Below, in pieces: positions 1-12,628 of a stretch of DNA of 64,000 bases. The stretch is from contig VXBA01001646.1 in the NCBI GenBank assembly GCA_013399895.1, positions 72,728 to 136,727 on the forward strand, written 5' to 3'. Origin of the DNA: Serilophus lunatus (lineage: Eukaryota; Chordata; Aves; Passeriformes; Eurylaimidae). Position 1 is the stretch's first letter. Every line of letters begins with the position of its first letter. The notes under the pieces were generated by a model that made no database searches, was not told the DNA's origin, and was given only the letters and a program-made list of their open reading frames with translations. The position numbers and the translations under genes were made by a program.

Positions 1-411
1 GGCTGGCCCGGGGCTGCATGCCGCTGCCCGCGCCCCGGGGTGAGGGTGAGGAGCCGCGTGGGGGAGGGACGGTCCCGGGCCGCACACTTCGCAGGGAAGG
101 GGGGGACAGCAAGACGGCCTCGGGGCCATGCGTGCCAACGGCTGGTTATCGGCCCCCGTGTTTCTGGGAGCCCGGGGCAATGATCCGCCGCCCAGCCCCG
201 GCCAGGGGCGGTGGAGGAGTGGCCCCAGGAAACGAGGAGCCGCTGCCACCCGGCCCTGGCCTTGGGGGCACGGGGACTGGCGCAGGCCCCGGTCCGTCCT
301 GGCCGAGGGCAACCCCCTGCCCTGCCCGGGATAGGGCTGCCTTCATCTCAGCTTCCCCCCTCCCCCAGCTTTAAGGAAAACAGCTTTGAGGAAAATTGAA
401 TTTTAACTCAG
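1..411 (+). promoter_or_regulatory. Edge of a CpG island; possible promoter / first exon
   Basis: The first 360 or so bases are strongly GC-rich with many CpG dinucleotides, in sharp contrast to the AT-rich DNA after 370. CpG islands of this kind usually mark vertebrate promoters and first exons. Two sequences look like 5' splice sites on the plus strand: GGGTGAGG near 37-44, just after an ATG at 18, and the strong CAG|GTAAGT at 409-417. A pyrimidine-rich run ending in AG at 367-368 could act as an acceptor, making 369-411 a small non-coding exon. I cannot identify a protein; the frame from the ATG at 18 gives a low-complexity Pro/Gly/Arg-rich peptide. The island probably continues left of the window. 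The minus strand is also possible, since such promoters often fire both ways. Confidence 0.5.
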
Positions 412-3400
412 GTAAGTGGGTTGCTCTCTTAGACCCCCTTTCAAAAGCCCTTTTTTAAACGGCTACACCTTTCCATTTTATCTTCTCAAATTTCTGTTGA
501 AAGCAGGATATTATGTATGGAAAGAAACAAGGAGTAGAATATATTTTGTTTTACCCCATTATACCCAAGTACAGAGTCATAACATGGATAAAGAGCACAA
601 ACAATTTCAGGTTTTGATGTAAGCTGAGTTTACTGCAGCAATGATGAATGCACCAAAAAAAAAAAAATAAAAATTAGCACTGATAAGATCTTAGTTCAGT
701 GTCTTGCATTTTTATTCAATTAATAAGACCTTGTCACAAGACAAGATCCAAAAAATTTAGACTGCTAAGTGGGGAACTACTTAAGGGCACTCTCAACACA
801 GGGCTGCCTGGAGCTGAGCAACAGAGGAAAGTTGAAGGATAGTCAGGGACAATTTTAAAGTTACTTTCAGAATCTTCCAAGAGAAGTGTTAAATGGTGCA
901 TGTTGTCCAAAAATTGCTCATAAAGATAGTAAAAGAATTTCCAGGAAAATGAATAGACAATGAGCAAATTTTCTTTGAAAGCCTGACAGCTAGCACCTGT
1001 GAGTGGAGTACTTTTTGTATTTTTAAGAAAACAGAAAATGAGAAAAAAGAAACTGCCCTTCTCACCCTTTCTATGTTAAACATCCCATAGATTTAGATGA
1101 CCTCAAATCTTCTCAGAGCTATACTACTTATTATGTTAACGTGCCTTTATTTCTACGTTTGTTCTATTCTGCTGTAAAGACTTGTCTTTTTATCCTTATG
1201 AGTTTATTGTAACTGGGTGCCATTCAGTGAGAACTAGTAAATCCTATTATTTGGATACTCCTCTCCAGGGTTTTTTGAATGTAGTTTATATGATTATTTC
1301 CCAATAGACAAAAAAAAAAAAAAAAAGTCTTCAGACCATATGAAAAGGGCTGTCCCCTACTCCTTTAAGAGTTAGACATTAGTGTGTTTAAAAGCCATGT
1401 TTCATTCTTGTGTTTTCCTTCCTTTCTATCACTCTGATTCTGTAATCCCTTTTTGTATATGAACATTAAGTTCTGGGATATTTTCATGTAAGCATGTTTT
1501 AAGTTGATTTTTCATGTAGAGAGGCAGATAACAGCTGAATGGTTTTCATTGTTAGACTTGGTTACTAACATTGATGGTCTTGCATGAATGATATCTTTCA
1601 GAAGATTTGATACTTTAAAGCCTTGAAGTTAGGCCCCTCTCTTGCATTGATCCTAACTAAAGTTATAAGCTTAACTAAGGCTAGAAATATGAGCCTAAAC
1701 CCTCAAGACTTTTAGGGCTTAATCTGTGCGCCTCTCCTGGGTATTTTATGTTGCGTAGTTTAAACAATGGACTACTGTGTGAGGTTTCTGCACATTTAAA
1801 ATTCCTACTTTACCACTTAAGAGCCTACCGATTATGTATTTTGGGAGCTTTTAGATTTCCAAGTACAAAAGTTGAGCTCTGCAACATACGGAATTACCTT
1901 CTTTAGATATGGTGTAAGAGCACTAGACTCTAGTACTCTAGTCCTCCATTCCCCATCTCAGTGTTCTTTATATTATGAAAGTATTTAGCTTAATACTCAA
2001 CCTTCCATTGTACAGTTTCTATAGTTCAGTATTCCCAAATTAGATTAAGTGTGAATTAGGAAAATAAATAAATAAATAAGAAAGACTATTTCTAGCTAGC
2101 ATGGTGTTGAATAACTCAACTCGCTACAACACTTGTTCCTGTTCTTACTCATTTTTCAGCTAGTGTGATTGTCTTTTACTCCCCTTCTTTAACAGACTTC
2201 TGTGAACTAAATTTTCACTGTATCTGCAAAAGTCTCAGAGTAAATTAACTGTGAATATTAGACATATCTCTCAATTACATGCACCTGTGCTGGATCAATT
2301 AGCTTGACTAACTCTTAGCAACACTAAATGGCTCACGAGTGTTCTCCATTAATTAAAATACCATCAGCCTTTTGTGAGTGCATTTCTAATGTATTCTGTC
2401 AACAGCAGATTTGAGGGCAGCTAGTGTTTGGATGGACCTTAAGGTGTTAATTTGCCTTTTGAATTTATTGTCTCTTCCTGAAAACTAATGCTGGACTTGT
2501 TTGGAGTTTTTTTCCTTGTAAAAAACAACTTTTGTTTTATTAGTTACTGTGAGGACTGGTTCCTGTTAAACTAAATCAAATCTTATACTGAGGCATTTCT
2601 TATTTTAATTGAAAGGGTTTTGTTCATGCTGCTCTTTAATTTTGATAATAAAGCTGTATTGGACCTCTCCTTAATGGCTTTACTTGATGTCAGTCTATCC
2701 AGAAAATAATTTCCTTTCAGAGATGTAATGCATAGGCTACCGTGGAATAGTAATTCTTCTAGGTGTTAGAAAAGCATGTTTAAATCATACTTATGCGCTC
2801 ATGACCTTTCTAATGCAATGATTTAAGAGCATTTTGCAGATTAACTGCTTTATTCTACACTCCCTGAAAACTCTCTGCTTAAAAAGCACCCTGACCACTC
2901 TCAATGATTTTGTTTAATGATGCAATTCAACTTTTTTGCAAGGGCCATTTTTAAAAAGCCATATGGCTAAGTATGGCTTTATAAATTATTTATAGAGAAT
3001 TGCTGGGATGATATCCTTCTTGGTGAGCTGCTGATGCTAGTAACAGTGAATAATCCACAGAAATTAAGGCAACAGAGCTTATTCTTTTCTTTCTCTCTTT
3101 CAGCATCAAACTTAGGTATAAAATCATGTCTGAAGCCACTTTAGAATTTTATGCAGAAATGTTTTTCATTGTCTCACTGAGTATTTCAAAGAGGCAGAAA
3201 AATCTTTCGTTATTATCCTGTTTCTATTTCTAATTAGCAATTTTAAAGCAGTCAGTTGAACAAAATATGCAACAATTTAGTAAATACATTTTATAGTGTG
3301 TCATCAGCCTAGAGTTAAGAAAAACTGAGCAGAATTATGGAAATAAACACATAATAAGTACATTGATAAAGACAACATACATGTAAATAAGTATTAACCA

Positions 3401-4117
3401 AAGCAATAAATTGCTGACATACACCTCCTTATTCTATTTCAAATGAAGTCTTTTAATTGTACCTTTATGAACCTGTTTTATGATCTTTCTCAGACTTCAG
3501 TCCAATATCCCTCCCTACCTGTTGCCATGACAACAAAACCATTCTATCTGGAGAGGATGTTTTCTCTATTCCCAGAAAAATAATTTCACAGTTTTATTGT
3601 TGCAAATATTGGAGTGGGGGGAAGAAAAGAAAATCCAGAAAACAACTTGAAAAACAATGCATTCTAAGTAGAATTTCTGTGTCATCAGTGAACAAAGGGA
3701 GAAAGCCCTAGGATTTGAAGCACTTTCGATAATAGTTTTAAGCTTCTGCATATACTGCCTTTTGTATGGGATGTTCTAAATATATGTACAAAAGATACAA
3801 GAAATGGCACTCCCTATTTCTTAACTTTTGAAATAAATTATTTTTCATGCAGGTTTTTTTTTTTTAGAACCGTAATTAACGGAGTGTACTTGTGTATTAG
3901 AGGCACAGCCAGAGAATGCTACTTGAGTCAAGTGTCTTAAGCTACTTAGCATATGCAAAGCCTCCCTAGACCCAGTTGCTAGCCACCTAACTTCTATTTA
4001 AGTTCCTTAGGGAACAGAAGTTATGTTTAATAGCATTTTTTTGCCTGGTCAAGGCATAGCTAGAACTAAACAACTGAATTACGTTTCTCTTAATAGTAGA
4101 AAGATGGCTGGGACTAA

Positions 4118-4183
4118 AACACAAACAAAACAAAAAAAACCAACAAAACACAAAAAAACACCACAAAACAAAACCCCCCCAAA
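4118..4183. repeat. A-rich low-complexity tract (CAAAA-like)
   Basis: The tract consists almost only of A and C in irregular CAAAA and CAAA units, followed by a run of seven or more C. It explains the lysine/threonine-rich ORF covering 4023-4313, which should not be read as a gene. Confidence 0.85.
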
Positions 4184-7087
4184 GTCTCCATTATTATATA
4201 ACAAAAAAATTTCAAGAATGTATATCAGGGAGTATAGAATACTTCTCAAGAATAACAGTGCAAGTCCTACACTTTTGTTGTTTTTTAATGCTGAACCATT
4301 TTATTGTAACTAGATTTTACCTGAAAACAGAAAGAATCTGACATAAAGGGAATAAGATTTGGAAATCTGTACTAGTGAATAGCACAAAGATAGTGTCATA
4401 TGGAGGCAACCTATTTTTTAAATATGATGTAATATTTCTTTCAGACATATGAATTGCAAATTTGCTATCAGTTTTGTATTTTACACTGGCAAAGATTCTT
4501 TCTTCGCTGCCCATTTTACTTAAATTTTATAGCTGAATCAGAAGTAAAGGATAAATATATCATGCCTTTTTCCCTTTAATTAAGTCTCTAAAATCAGCAG
4601 TTTCCTTATATGTGATTAAGTCTCATGGGAAGAAAACAAGTAATGAATTATAATAAAGTTTCAGGAATATAAAGAAGGTACAATAATATTCTTGAAAAAG
4701 TAAACAAAAGCATTATAATTTTCCTATTGCAAAACAGGGAAAAGATAAGCAGTTTAAAAAAATCACACTTTAAAGAGGAATGTGCTGAATTATATGAATT
4801 AGTGTTATCATTTCTCTTTACTGTGACAAAATCTATCTTCCTGCACCAAAATCTGCTCCAGTTTCTGTATTGACTCTGTGTATGAACCAAGAGTAAATTT
4901 GTTTTAATTTTAAAATATGCATCCTTATAAAACCCAATTTTTACCTTAAATAGTTAAGTTACGAAATCACTTACTTAATGCATTTCTTGAAAGTAAATTT
5001 ATGAAATATATTCCAAATTCACAGAATGAGCACTAGCTGCAGATGGCCCGAAGAACGTATTTGACAAAGTCAACATCTAGAAGGGAAAAAATGCCAAAAT
5101 ATCAGTTCCATATATGCTCAACAGACTGTGGAAGTCTACATGGTTCTGTGACTACACAAAAAGTTTAAGCATTTAGGCTATTCTGAAACCTTAACTGACT
5201 TGAAATGAATATCAAAATTTGTACATAAAATTTACCTTTGAACAGTAAGAGACTTCTCAATAAACAATGAAAAGAAAAATAGAACGTCTCTGAGTCTTAT
5301 TTTAATAGTCTGCAACATCTTTTATCACTTGGATACTATTCAGCAGTACAAGAAAACATGTTTAACTATTTAGAAAAAATTTACATTATATAGTATTGTA
5401 GTTCTATTCTAACTGAACTGAAAAAAAACCCTAGAGAGTAATAGCAGATCAAAAAAGTAAGGGACTATTTTTAAAATAATGCAACATAGTTTTATAAATA
5501 TAATATATATAATATTGCCCTCATGTTTCTCCAGATGATCTTTTTACATGTCTGTATGTTGAATTTTTTAGCACGTTTAGAGTACAATATAGCACCAATG
5601 ATAGCAGAATAGCAAAGAAAATTAAGAAATCCTACTAGATTGTACAGTCACTTAGATTTCCATAGTATTTTTTTTAATAAAACTGCTTTGCAGCAGGATC
5701 TCAAAAGATACAGTTCTGTTCTCTTTCTTTTTGAGGATAAATGCTAAGGAAATATAGGATAATTATTGTGACAAAATGTGAAAGCATTAAATATAATGAT
5801 TCTCTTTGTAGTCGTACCCTCTTCATCCATAGCACAAATAAGGTCATTATATTCATCTTATCTCTGTTTTATTACCCCAACTGTTTCTTTGACAGTAGGA
5901 GGTATTATTGAAGGCTTCTTATAGACTGTAAAAGAAAATTAACTTTTAATTTCAAAACTTCTCTAAATGTGCATATGCAATTTTTAGGAATTTGGCAAAG
6001 CAGCTAGACAAACTCTGTAATGATCTTAGGTGATGGTGTTCCTTGAGATTTGATTTGCACCCAACAGAACAAGAAGACGTTAAGGAAGGTAAAAAGTGGA
6101 CTATCTGGAAGCATTTGGGTGGCTAAAAGAGAGCCAAAACTTTCACTAGAGCAGCTTTAGCATGCTTAATGATTTGGGCAGGCATAAGGCAAAATGCTTA
6201 TAAGCTATACTTATAGCTTAGAAGGTTTTCTCTCCCAACATAGAGTCTATCTAAAATGAGACACAGGCTTCTTTCTAGCCTATGGCCTTCCTATGGAGAC
6301 AGGATATTAGGAAATTATTGTTTTCTAATTCATCACCATGATATGGCTTGTTCTTGTGAGCCTGGGTTCATCAGAATGGTATGGTATGCACCTGGGTTAC
6401 AGAAAGCACATTCTTTCCTGGGCAAGTAACAAGAAAATTCCCTTTCCAAAGCTCCTATTCAGAATCACCAACACTGAAATAGCTCAGCTGCTTTTCTGAA
6501 ATATATTACTTGCTACATTCAAATAAAATTATTCCTTTACTTACTTCCAAATTCTTGATCTTACAATATGTTTGTTTTGATTTGATTTGATTATTTTCAA
6601 TCTAAAAGTCATTTCTTATATTCCGTATCAGAGTAACATGAAAACTTGATTAACCACAGATCTGCTAATATTATGTTGATGATCTGTGATTTTCTTTCAT
6701 GAGGTGTTGATTTTTAAGGACAATAAGCTGATTTGTTCTTTTTTTGCTTTCCAAGATATCCCTGCAACACTTACATGAGCAAATTTTCTTATGAATGCTC
6801 TTAACATGAGTGAAACTGTCACCATCTGAGCCCTAAAAGAGCAGAGCACACAACTGGAGAAATATGAAAATCCAAGAGGAGAGTAGCTTTCCAAAGATGT
6901 TGCAGCAGCAGTGTTGAGCATCGGGCCAGACTGGAAGAGGTTTACACCATGTATTAATTACAGTCGTATTTGTGCCTCTTCCTGTTAACAAGTAGCTGTG
7001 TGGTAGAAAAAAGCTGAGTGAGATTCATACTTAAAAAATAAGTTAGAAAGTAGGATAAATGAGTTATGGGGGGAATCCCCCCTCCTC

Positions 7088-7112
7088 AACAATCAATCAA
7101 TCAATCAATCAC
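7088..7112. repeat. Short (AATC)n microsatellite
   Basis: About five to six tandem AATC units are visible. They are followed by CA-rich sequence. No function is implied. Confidence 0.85.
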
Positions 7113-7379
7113 ACACCTCACAAAAAATTCCTACCAAACAAACACACACAAAAAACCCCCTGAGATAAATTGTCCATTCTAACGATATAGTTGTTAATAA
7201 ACAGGAGGTTCAGTCATCCAAAACAGAAGAAGACTTCTTAGAAACACCCTTGATATCAGTTTTCATATATGTATGGTCTTCAGTAGTGTGGTACTCTATC
7301 TAAAGAGTGAGAGATGAATGATTTCTGTCTGATTTCTTGCATCAATGAGCAGGGGGTAGTAGAATTGATGAATGTTATA

Positions 7380-7512
7380 AATGTGGGGTGATAAGGGCTA
7401 TGCGCACATGTCTTTGGATCTGGAAATTTCCATTAAACAACCTGCACTTTTCTTCTACCTCTATTAATTTTGTTTGGAAGTTTTTTTCTTCCTCTGGTTT
7501 TAGGCATCAATA
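7380..7512 (+). repeat. Unclassified dispersed repeat, copy A
   Basis: This stretch aligns by eye with 31075-31192. Both carry, in the same order, a GGGCTATGCGCACATGTCT-like segment, then CTGGA(A/T)(A/G)TTTCCATTAAA, then GGAA(A)GTTTTTCTCTT...TTTTAGGCATCA or TTTTTGGCATCA. An ATTAAA followed by a T/G-rich stretch resembles a polyadenylation region, so this may be the 3' part of an old LTR. I cannot name the family, and the left boundary is vague. Confidence 0.45.
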
Positions 7513-9469
7513 GAAGTTAAACTGGTCCTCACTGTTTTCAAGCAAAGTGTGGAAGAAAATCTCTACTAGTAAAAAGAAAATTCTTAAAGTCAATAAATTG
7601 TATAGTCATTCTGAAGATTACAGAAAAATGTCCATGCTAGGTAAATGTCCATGGCTATATTCTTGTTACTGACAATGGAATTTGTATATGCTTTAACTTT
7701 ATCTCTTAAACTGGAAGGGACACTCACCTATTTATTTTTATATTAATTACACACATCAAATACACTAGAATATATTTTAATGCCACTTAATAAATTGAGA
7801 AGAGAGAAATCTTGCTGTAACTCTAAAATTGGTTCAAGCCCAAGTTAGGCATTATCAGTTAGGATACTAGTAATCAGACAAATGGCTAGTAAAATGATAG
7901 CTAAGTCATTCCTAAACTGAAGATACAACATTAGGTTTGTTTAGGTTAGCCTGCTCATGTTATACATTTGAAAACATCAAAATTAAAAACTAGCATACAA
8001 TTTCAGAAGACAGAGCTTGTTTCATTTCAAATATATGTAGCAATAAATTAGCTGCAGATACTATCGCTCATTTCAATTAAATATGAACTTGAAATACAAA
8101 GCCGAGATATCTATTAGAAAGGAAAATTTCATTTACTTGACTTTTAGTTAGTACTGCTCTGTACTCACTTTAGTTATCCATTTCTTGCTAAATAAATTCC
8201 AATAAATATACAGAGTCTTCTGTGGCTTTCTGGTAGAGTTAAAAAAAACTAATTCAGGTGTAATGTTCATAAAAATAGTGGAAATAAAAGTCATCATGGA
8301 TTTATAAAGTCACAGTCTTGTGTGTTTGATCAGTTTCTGTGAACTGGCATAGCATTTTCTTGTCTCCTAAAATTAATGTAGAACCTTGGAGATTTCTTAC
8401 CAGTAAATGTTGCATATGAGATACCAGAGTGCTTTAGCAGCCTATTGGGAGAGTAAAAGATCATCCTGTCTTTTTGTCAAACTTGCTGGTACCACATGGT
8501 GAGAGGCTAAGGAATATAGAAATTCTTGTTCATGATATCAGGAGAATTTATAACATTACCAAGCACTATTCAAGATTTTTCATTTGCTTTCTGACGACCT
8601 ATTGACATCAGCCAGTGACATGTAAGGAGCTTATCTTGACAAAAATAAATAAATGCAAATCTTATTTTAACATGTTAGAGCTCAGAACTCTCTTAGGAAT
8701 AAAATAAATAGTTAGCTAAATATGTCATAAGTTCCACATACTTTTAGATATGCAAGAAATTAAAATTGGCCTTGATCAAGATAAAATGAAAGATGAGAAA
8801 AAAAATCATAAAATAACAGAAAGATGCTAATTATATATACATAGATGAAGACTGACTATTATTCTACACAGCAGTACTGACTTTTATTTTTTTTTACCTA
8901 TAGAGTAATTTTTAATGGCATTTTAAAGACAACATTTGGATGAAAATGCTTCACATGTAAAATCATAAGAATACAGATTGTTCCTTTTTCTGACCTGCCT
9001 TATAATCTAGTATTTGAATCGGAGTTGTATTTGATGGACAAAGTGAAATGAATGAACAGCACACTTTTGAGCAAGACTTAATATTCTCTTCATTTTTCTT
9101 GGACAGACAGATGTTGTAACAACATAATCCATTATGATTTGTTGTTGCAAAACTAGAGGCTTAACTGATGAGATATTTAAGCAAAGATGACCGTTATCTC
9201 TTAGGAAAGAAAATAGAAAAGTTTTAATGATGGAGCTGGAGCTCCACAGTCATAATGACATTGAGGAGACATTTTCATCATTATATCTAGAAACTAGATT
9301 TCATATATTACTATTATCTAATGTCAAATTCCCATTTACCACATTGAAAATACAACCTTTGTAGAGACTGCATTTGCTTCACACAAGTATAGGGTCCTAT
9401 TCTTATGTGGTATTTCATTTCAAGGGATAAACTTCTGTTTATAGTCTCAGATTCCCTTCTTTTCAGAAG

Positions 9470-10990
9470 AAGAAAGTATAAACAATTCATGACTCAGCAG
9501 ACCACAGCCACATAGACCTGCAAACCCTCAGGGGCATACCTGGGAGGGCACTAGGTCTTCTGCTCTGGGAGCACATAGTCAAGCAAATCTATGGGAAGTG
9601 CTGTGCAAGGATGGATGATGGTGTGATCCTCTCTGGTTAAACTTGTAGACTTTGTAATAAACCTCACAAACTCATCTTCATACCCACAAGAGTTCAGAGA
9701 GACAACGGCAGAAGGAGGAGCACAAATAATGCCCTCACCTGACTCCACACAGGCCCTTTATAATGAGAGGACCATTGGACCATAAAAGGTCCATCTCCAT
9801 AAGCTCAGAGAAGCTCAGCAATGCACAATGGCAGGAAGAATCCCATATTAAGGATTCATAAAGGATAAACAAACATCCTCTCCAGACCCCTCCCAGAACT
9901 GTCTCATTAGGGCCATCAGCTCCATTGTCCAGGTCTGAAACCCATCAAGATGAGCCATCAGGAGCAACTCTTTGGATCACCTTTCAACTAAGTGTGGGAA
10001 GTCTAAGGGTGAGAGACACATTATGGTTTGCAGGGGAAGAGCAGTTCATGATTGCAGAGAATTTATTATGGCATATTTAGGTGAAGAACCAAAAGCAGAA
10101 AAAGGGAGGGGTATAGGTGATTTGGGGAAGAACAAGTGAGGGAAATGGAGAGCTATGGCAAAAAAAGTGAACATAAATACCTTTCTGGTCATACACTTGT
10201 CTGACTATTGAGACCTGGGGAGATAGCATCCGGGTTGACTGGGAGCAAAGGACTGGGCAGACTGAGTGTCTGAATTCAGGAACTCAGTACCTGAAGAAAT
10301 CCAACTTGCACTTACTCTTTTTACTTTTTTTTTCTTTTTCCACTATTATATCTTCTTCTGTCTCAGAGAGGGGAACAGGGTGAGGTTGTTTTTGCTCTCA
10401 GTAATCGTGTGACTGATGTGTTTGTTCATCTATGATCTGTGACACCACCTGTTTATATGTGTAAATATGTCCTGTCTATGCGCCCTATGTACATGTACCT
10501 GCTGGAAATACGTCTTCAGCCCCACTAGTAGTTGAAAATAAGAGCATGGATTCAGCCTTATCCCTCTCTCAGGATGTTAGATATGGCATGGGTAAATTTC
10601 CCTCTAATATAATGTACTTAAAAAAGGTATTTTAAAGGCATATGGATCTGCATAACCTGAAAATATTTTAACTACATGTTTTTTATTAAACGTAAAACAT
10701 GTTTACTAAAACATTCAGTATTAATAAGTGTGGAATGATGAACAGGGTTCAAAATAAGAGAAGAAAAATTAGAGGGTAAAAAGTAGCTGCTGCTCCCTGG
10801 ATCAAACAAGGTCAGCTTGACCCAAAGGTTCCCTAAACACCAATAAACGCCTGCTATGGGGGATGCAAGAGAAAGGGGAGTAGTGTGGAGGCACTGTGGC
10901 CTTCTTCCACAAACTTCCTGTAGGGAGGGGAACATAGTGATGTTTTGAAGGTCAAAGACAGTACTGTATCTATCCCCCAAGGGAGATAGA
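9470..10990. other. Less AT-rich block, possible degraded endogenous retrovirus
   Basis: This 1.5-kb block is richer in G+C than its surroundings and lacks CR1 landmarks. On the minus strand it has a TATAAA-like box (plus 9757-9762) and a CCAAT motif (plus 9774-9778) beside a perfect 6-bp inverted repeat, TGGACC(6)GGTCCA, at 9776-9793. On the plus strand it has a pyrimidine tract at about 10315-10360 and an AATAAA at 10842-10847. These are the kinds of signals found in LTRs, but I see no gag or pol motif, no primer-binding site and no clear TG...CA ends. It could equally be an unrelated old repeat or a regulatory block. Confidence 0.3.
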
Positions 10991-11556
10991 TACTAAAGAC
11001 AACTACCCAATTAAGCAATTATTGCTTTGTATTAGAGCTTGTGTGTGTGTGGTTGGTTTTTAGTATTGGTAGGTTGCTTTAAACATATTTTTGCAGTCAA
11101 ACATTATTACCGACAACTTATGAACCTGATTAACCTGCCACAATTTGTATTAATAAAGAGTCTAATCTGTCCTGCTTTCAAAAGTTTAAATCACATCTTG
11201 ATGGTACATTCTTTTAGAATCCTTTCATACACAAGTAAGAAAAAAGGCTGTCTTGAAATGTAAACTGTGCTTATTGACAGGAAAAAGAAAATATTTTTTG
11301 GCTTTTTTTCTCGCTTTTCTTTTTCCTGTTGTTGTCTCAGTAATCACAGATGCTAATATGGCAGAGGAAAATAAGAAGCAGTTTACACTGCCTTTCATTT
11401 CTGTAGATAAATATTGTGAATTTTCTACAGTTAAAACTAGAAAGCAAAGCTGCACATCTTGAAATATTTTTGTTTAGAATAAAATTACAGAGCTGATTAT
11501 TTCAGCCAAAGGTTAAACTTTACTTCACACTTCAACTGCAGGTTGAAGAATAGTTC
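10991..11556. other. Unique AT-rich spacer
   Basis: Ordinary AT-rich sequence with a short TG run near 11040. I see no gene or recognised repeat. Confidence 0.5.
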
Positions 11557-12628
11557 TGTAGTGGTTTGACCCTGGCTGGATGCCAGGCACCCACTAAAGC
11601 CACTAAAGCCGTTCTCACTCTTCAACAGGGCAGAGGAGACAAAATATAATGGAGAGGGTTGAGATAAGGACTATGAGAGACCCCTTACTAATCCCCATCA
11701 CAGGCAAAACAGACTCCCAAGTGGGGATATTAGTTGAATTTGTTACTAATAGGATCAGGGCTTAAAAATAAGAAGCAAAATAAACCTCAAAGAAACCTTC
11801 CCCCCATGTCCCCTCCTTCCAAGTTTTACCTCCTGCCCCCCAGTGGTGCAGGGAGACAGGGAGTGGGGGTTATGGTCAGTTGCTTCTGTTGCTGCTCAGA
11901 GAAAGGAGTGCTTCCCCTGCATCTGTAGAGTCCTCCCACGGGAGACAGTCTTTCAAAAGCTTCTCCAGTGTGAGTCCATCCCAAGGTGACAGTTCTTCAC
12001 ACACTGCTGCCACCTGGGTCACTTTTCCACACGGTGCAGTCCTTCAGGCACAGGATGCTCCAGCGTGGGTTCCCCACAGGCCACAGGTCCTACCAGAAAA
12101 TCCTGCTCTAGCGTAGGCTTCTCTCCCTACTGCTCAGCAGGTCCCTACCAGGACCCTGCTCCAACATTGGCCTCCCATGGGATCACAGCCTCCTTCCAGC
12201 CCACCTGCTCCAGCATAGGCTCCTCCACGGGCTGCAGGTGAGTCTCAGCACCCCTGCGGTCCTCCATGGGCTGCAGGAGCACCTCTGCTCCACCAGAGTC
12301 TTATCCACAGGCTGCAGGGGAACCTCAGCTCCGGCACTTGGAACACCTTCTCCACTGACTTTGGTCATTGCCGTTCACATGTTCTCGCTCTTCTCCAGCA
12401 GCCGTCTTCAGCAGCCATCTTCATCTGCCCAGCAATATTTTCTTCTTTTCTTAAATATGTTATCACAGAGGCATTAGTATCACTCCTGGTTAGCCAGTGG
12501 TGGGTCCATCCTGGAGCCGCCTGGCATTGGCTCTGCTGGACATGGGGGAAGCTTCCAGTAGCTTCTCAAAGAAGCCTCCCCCATATCCTCAGTCACTACC
12601 AAAACCTGACCACATAAAACCCAACACA
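11557..12628 (-). mobile_element. Avian ERVL-type LTR (solo), minus strand
   Basis: Read on the minus strand this is a 1,072-base LTR that starts TGTGTTGGGTTTTATGTGG and ends in CCACTACA, so it has the TG...CA ends of retroviral LTRs. It matches, from memory, a long LTR common in neoavian genomes, with tandem-like segments of the form 'ctgcagcccgtgg' and 'cacgctggagcag'. The same family recurs at 55168-56162 on the plus strand. A TATTTAAG-like promoter box is on the minus strand near plus 12450. The expected AATAAA has decayed to AACAAA. The five bases flanking each end (AGTTC at 11552-11556, GGTTC at 12629-12633) agree at four of five positions, as for an old 5-bp target duplication. No internal gag-pol region adjoins it, so it is best read as a solo LTR. 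Confidence 0.8.

Larger units (their letters stand above)
412..9469. other. AT-rich non-coding DNA (presumed intron or intergenic)
   Basis: No ORF here resembles a known protein; all are short and full of common AT-rich codons. The stretch holds short A-runs (near 654-667 and 1309-1326), an AAAT run near 2065-2080, a CAAAA-rich tract (4118-4183), an AATC run (7088-7112) and one half of an unclassified repeat pair (7380-7512). If the donor at 412 is real, this is the start of a long first intron. Confidence 0.5.

Noticed and set aside
18..374. 118-residue ORF in the CpG island as a real protein
   Set aside because: Low-complexity Pro/Gly/Arg sequence, overlapping alternative frames and internal splice-donor-like sites make it unlikely to be one coding unit.
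10672..10980. 102-residue minus-strand ORF
   Set aside because: No family resemblance; falls in a possible old repeat and is within the range of chance ORFs.
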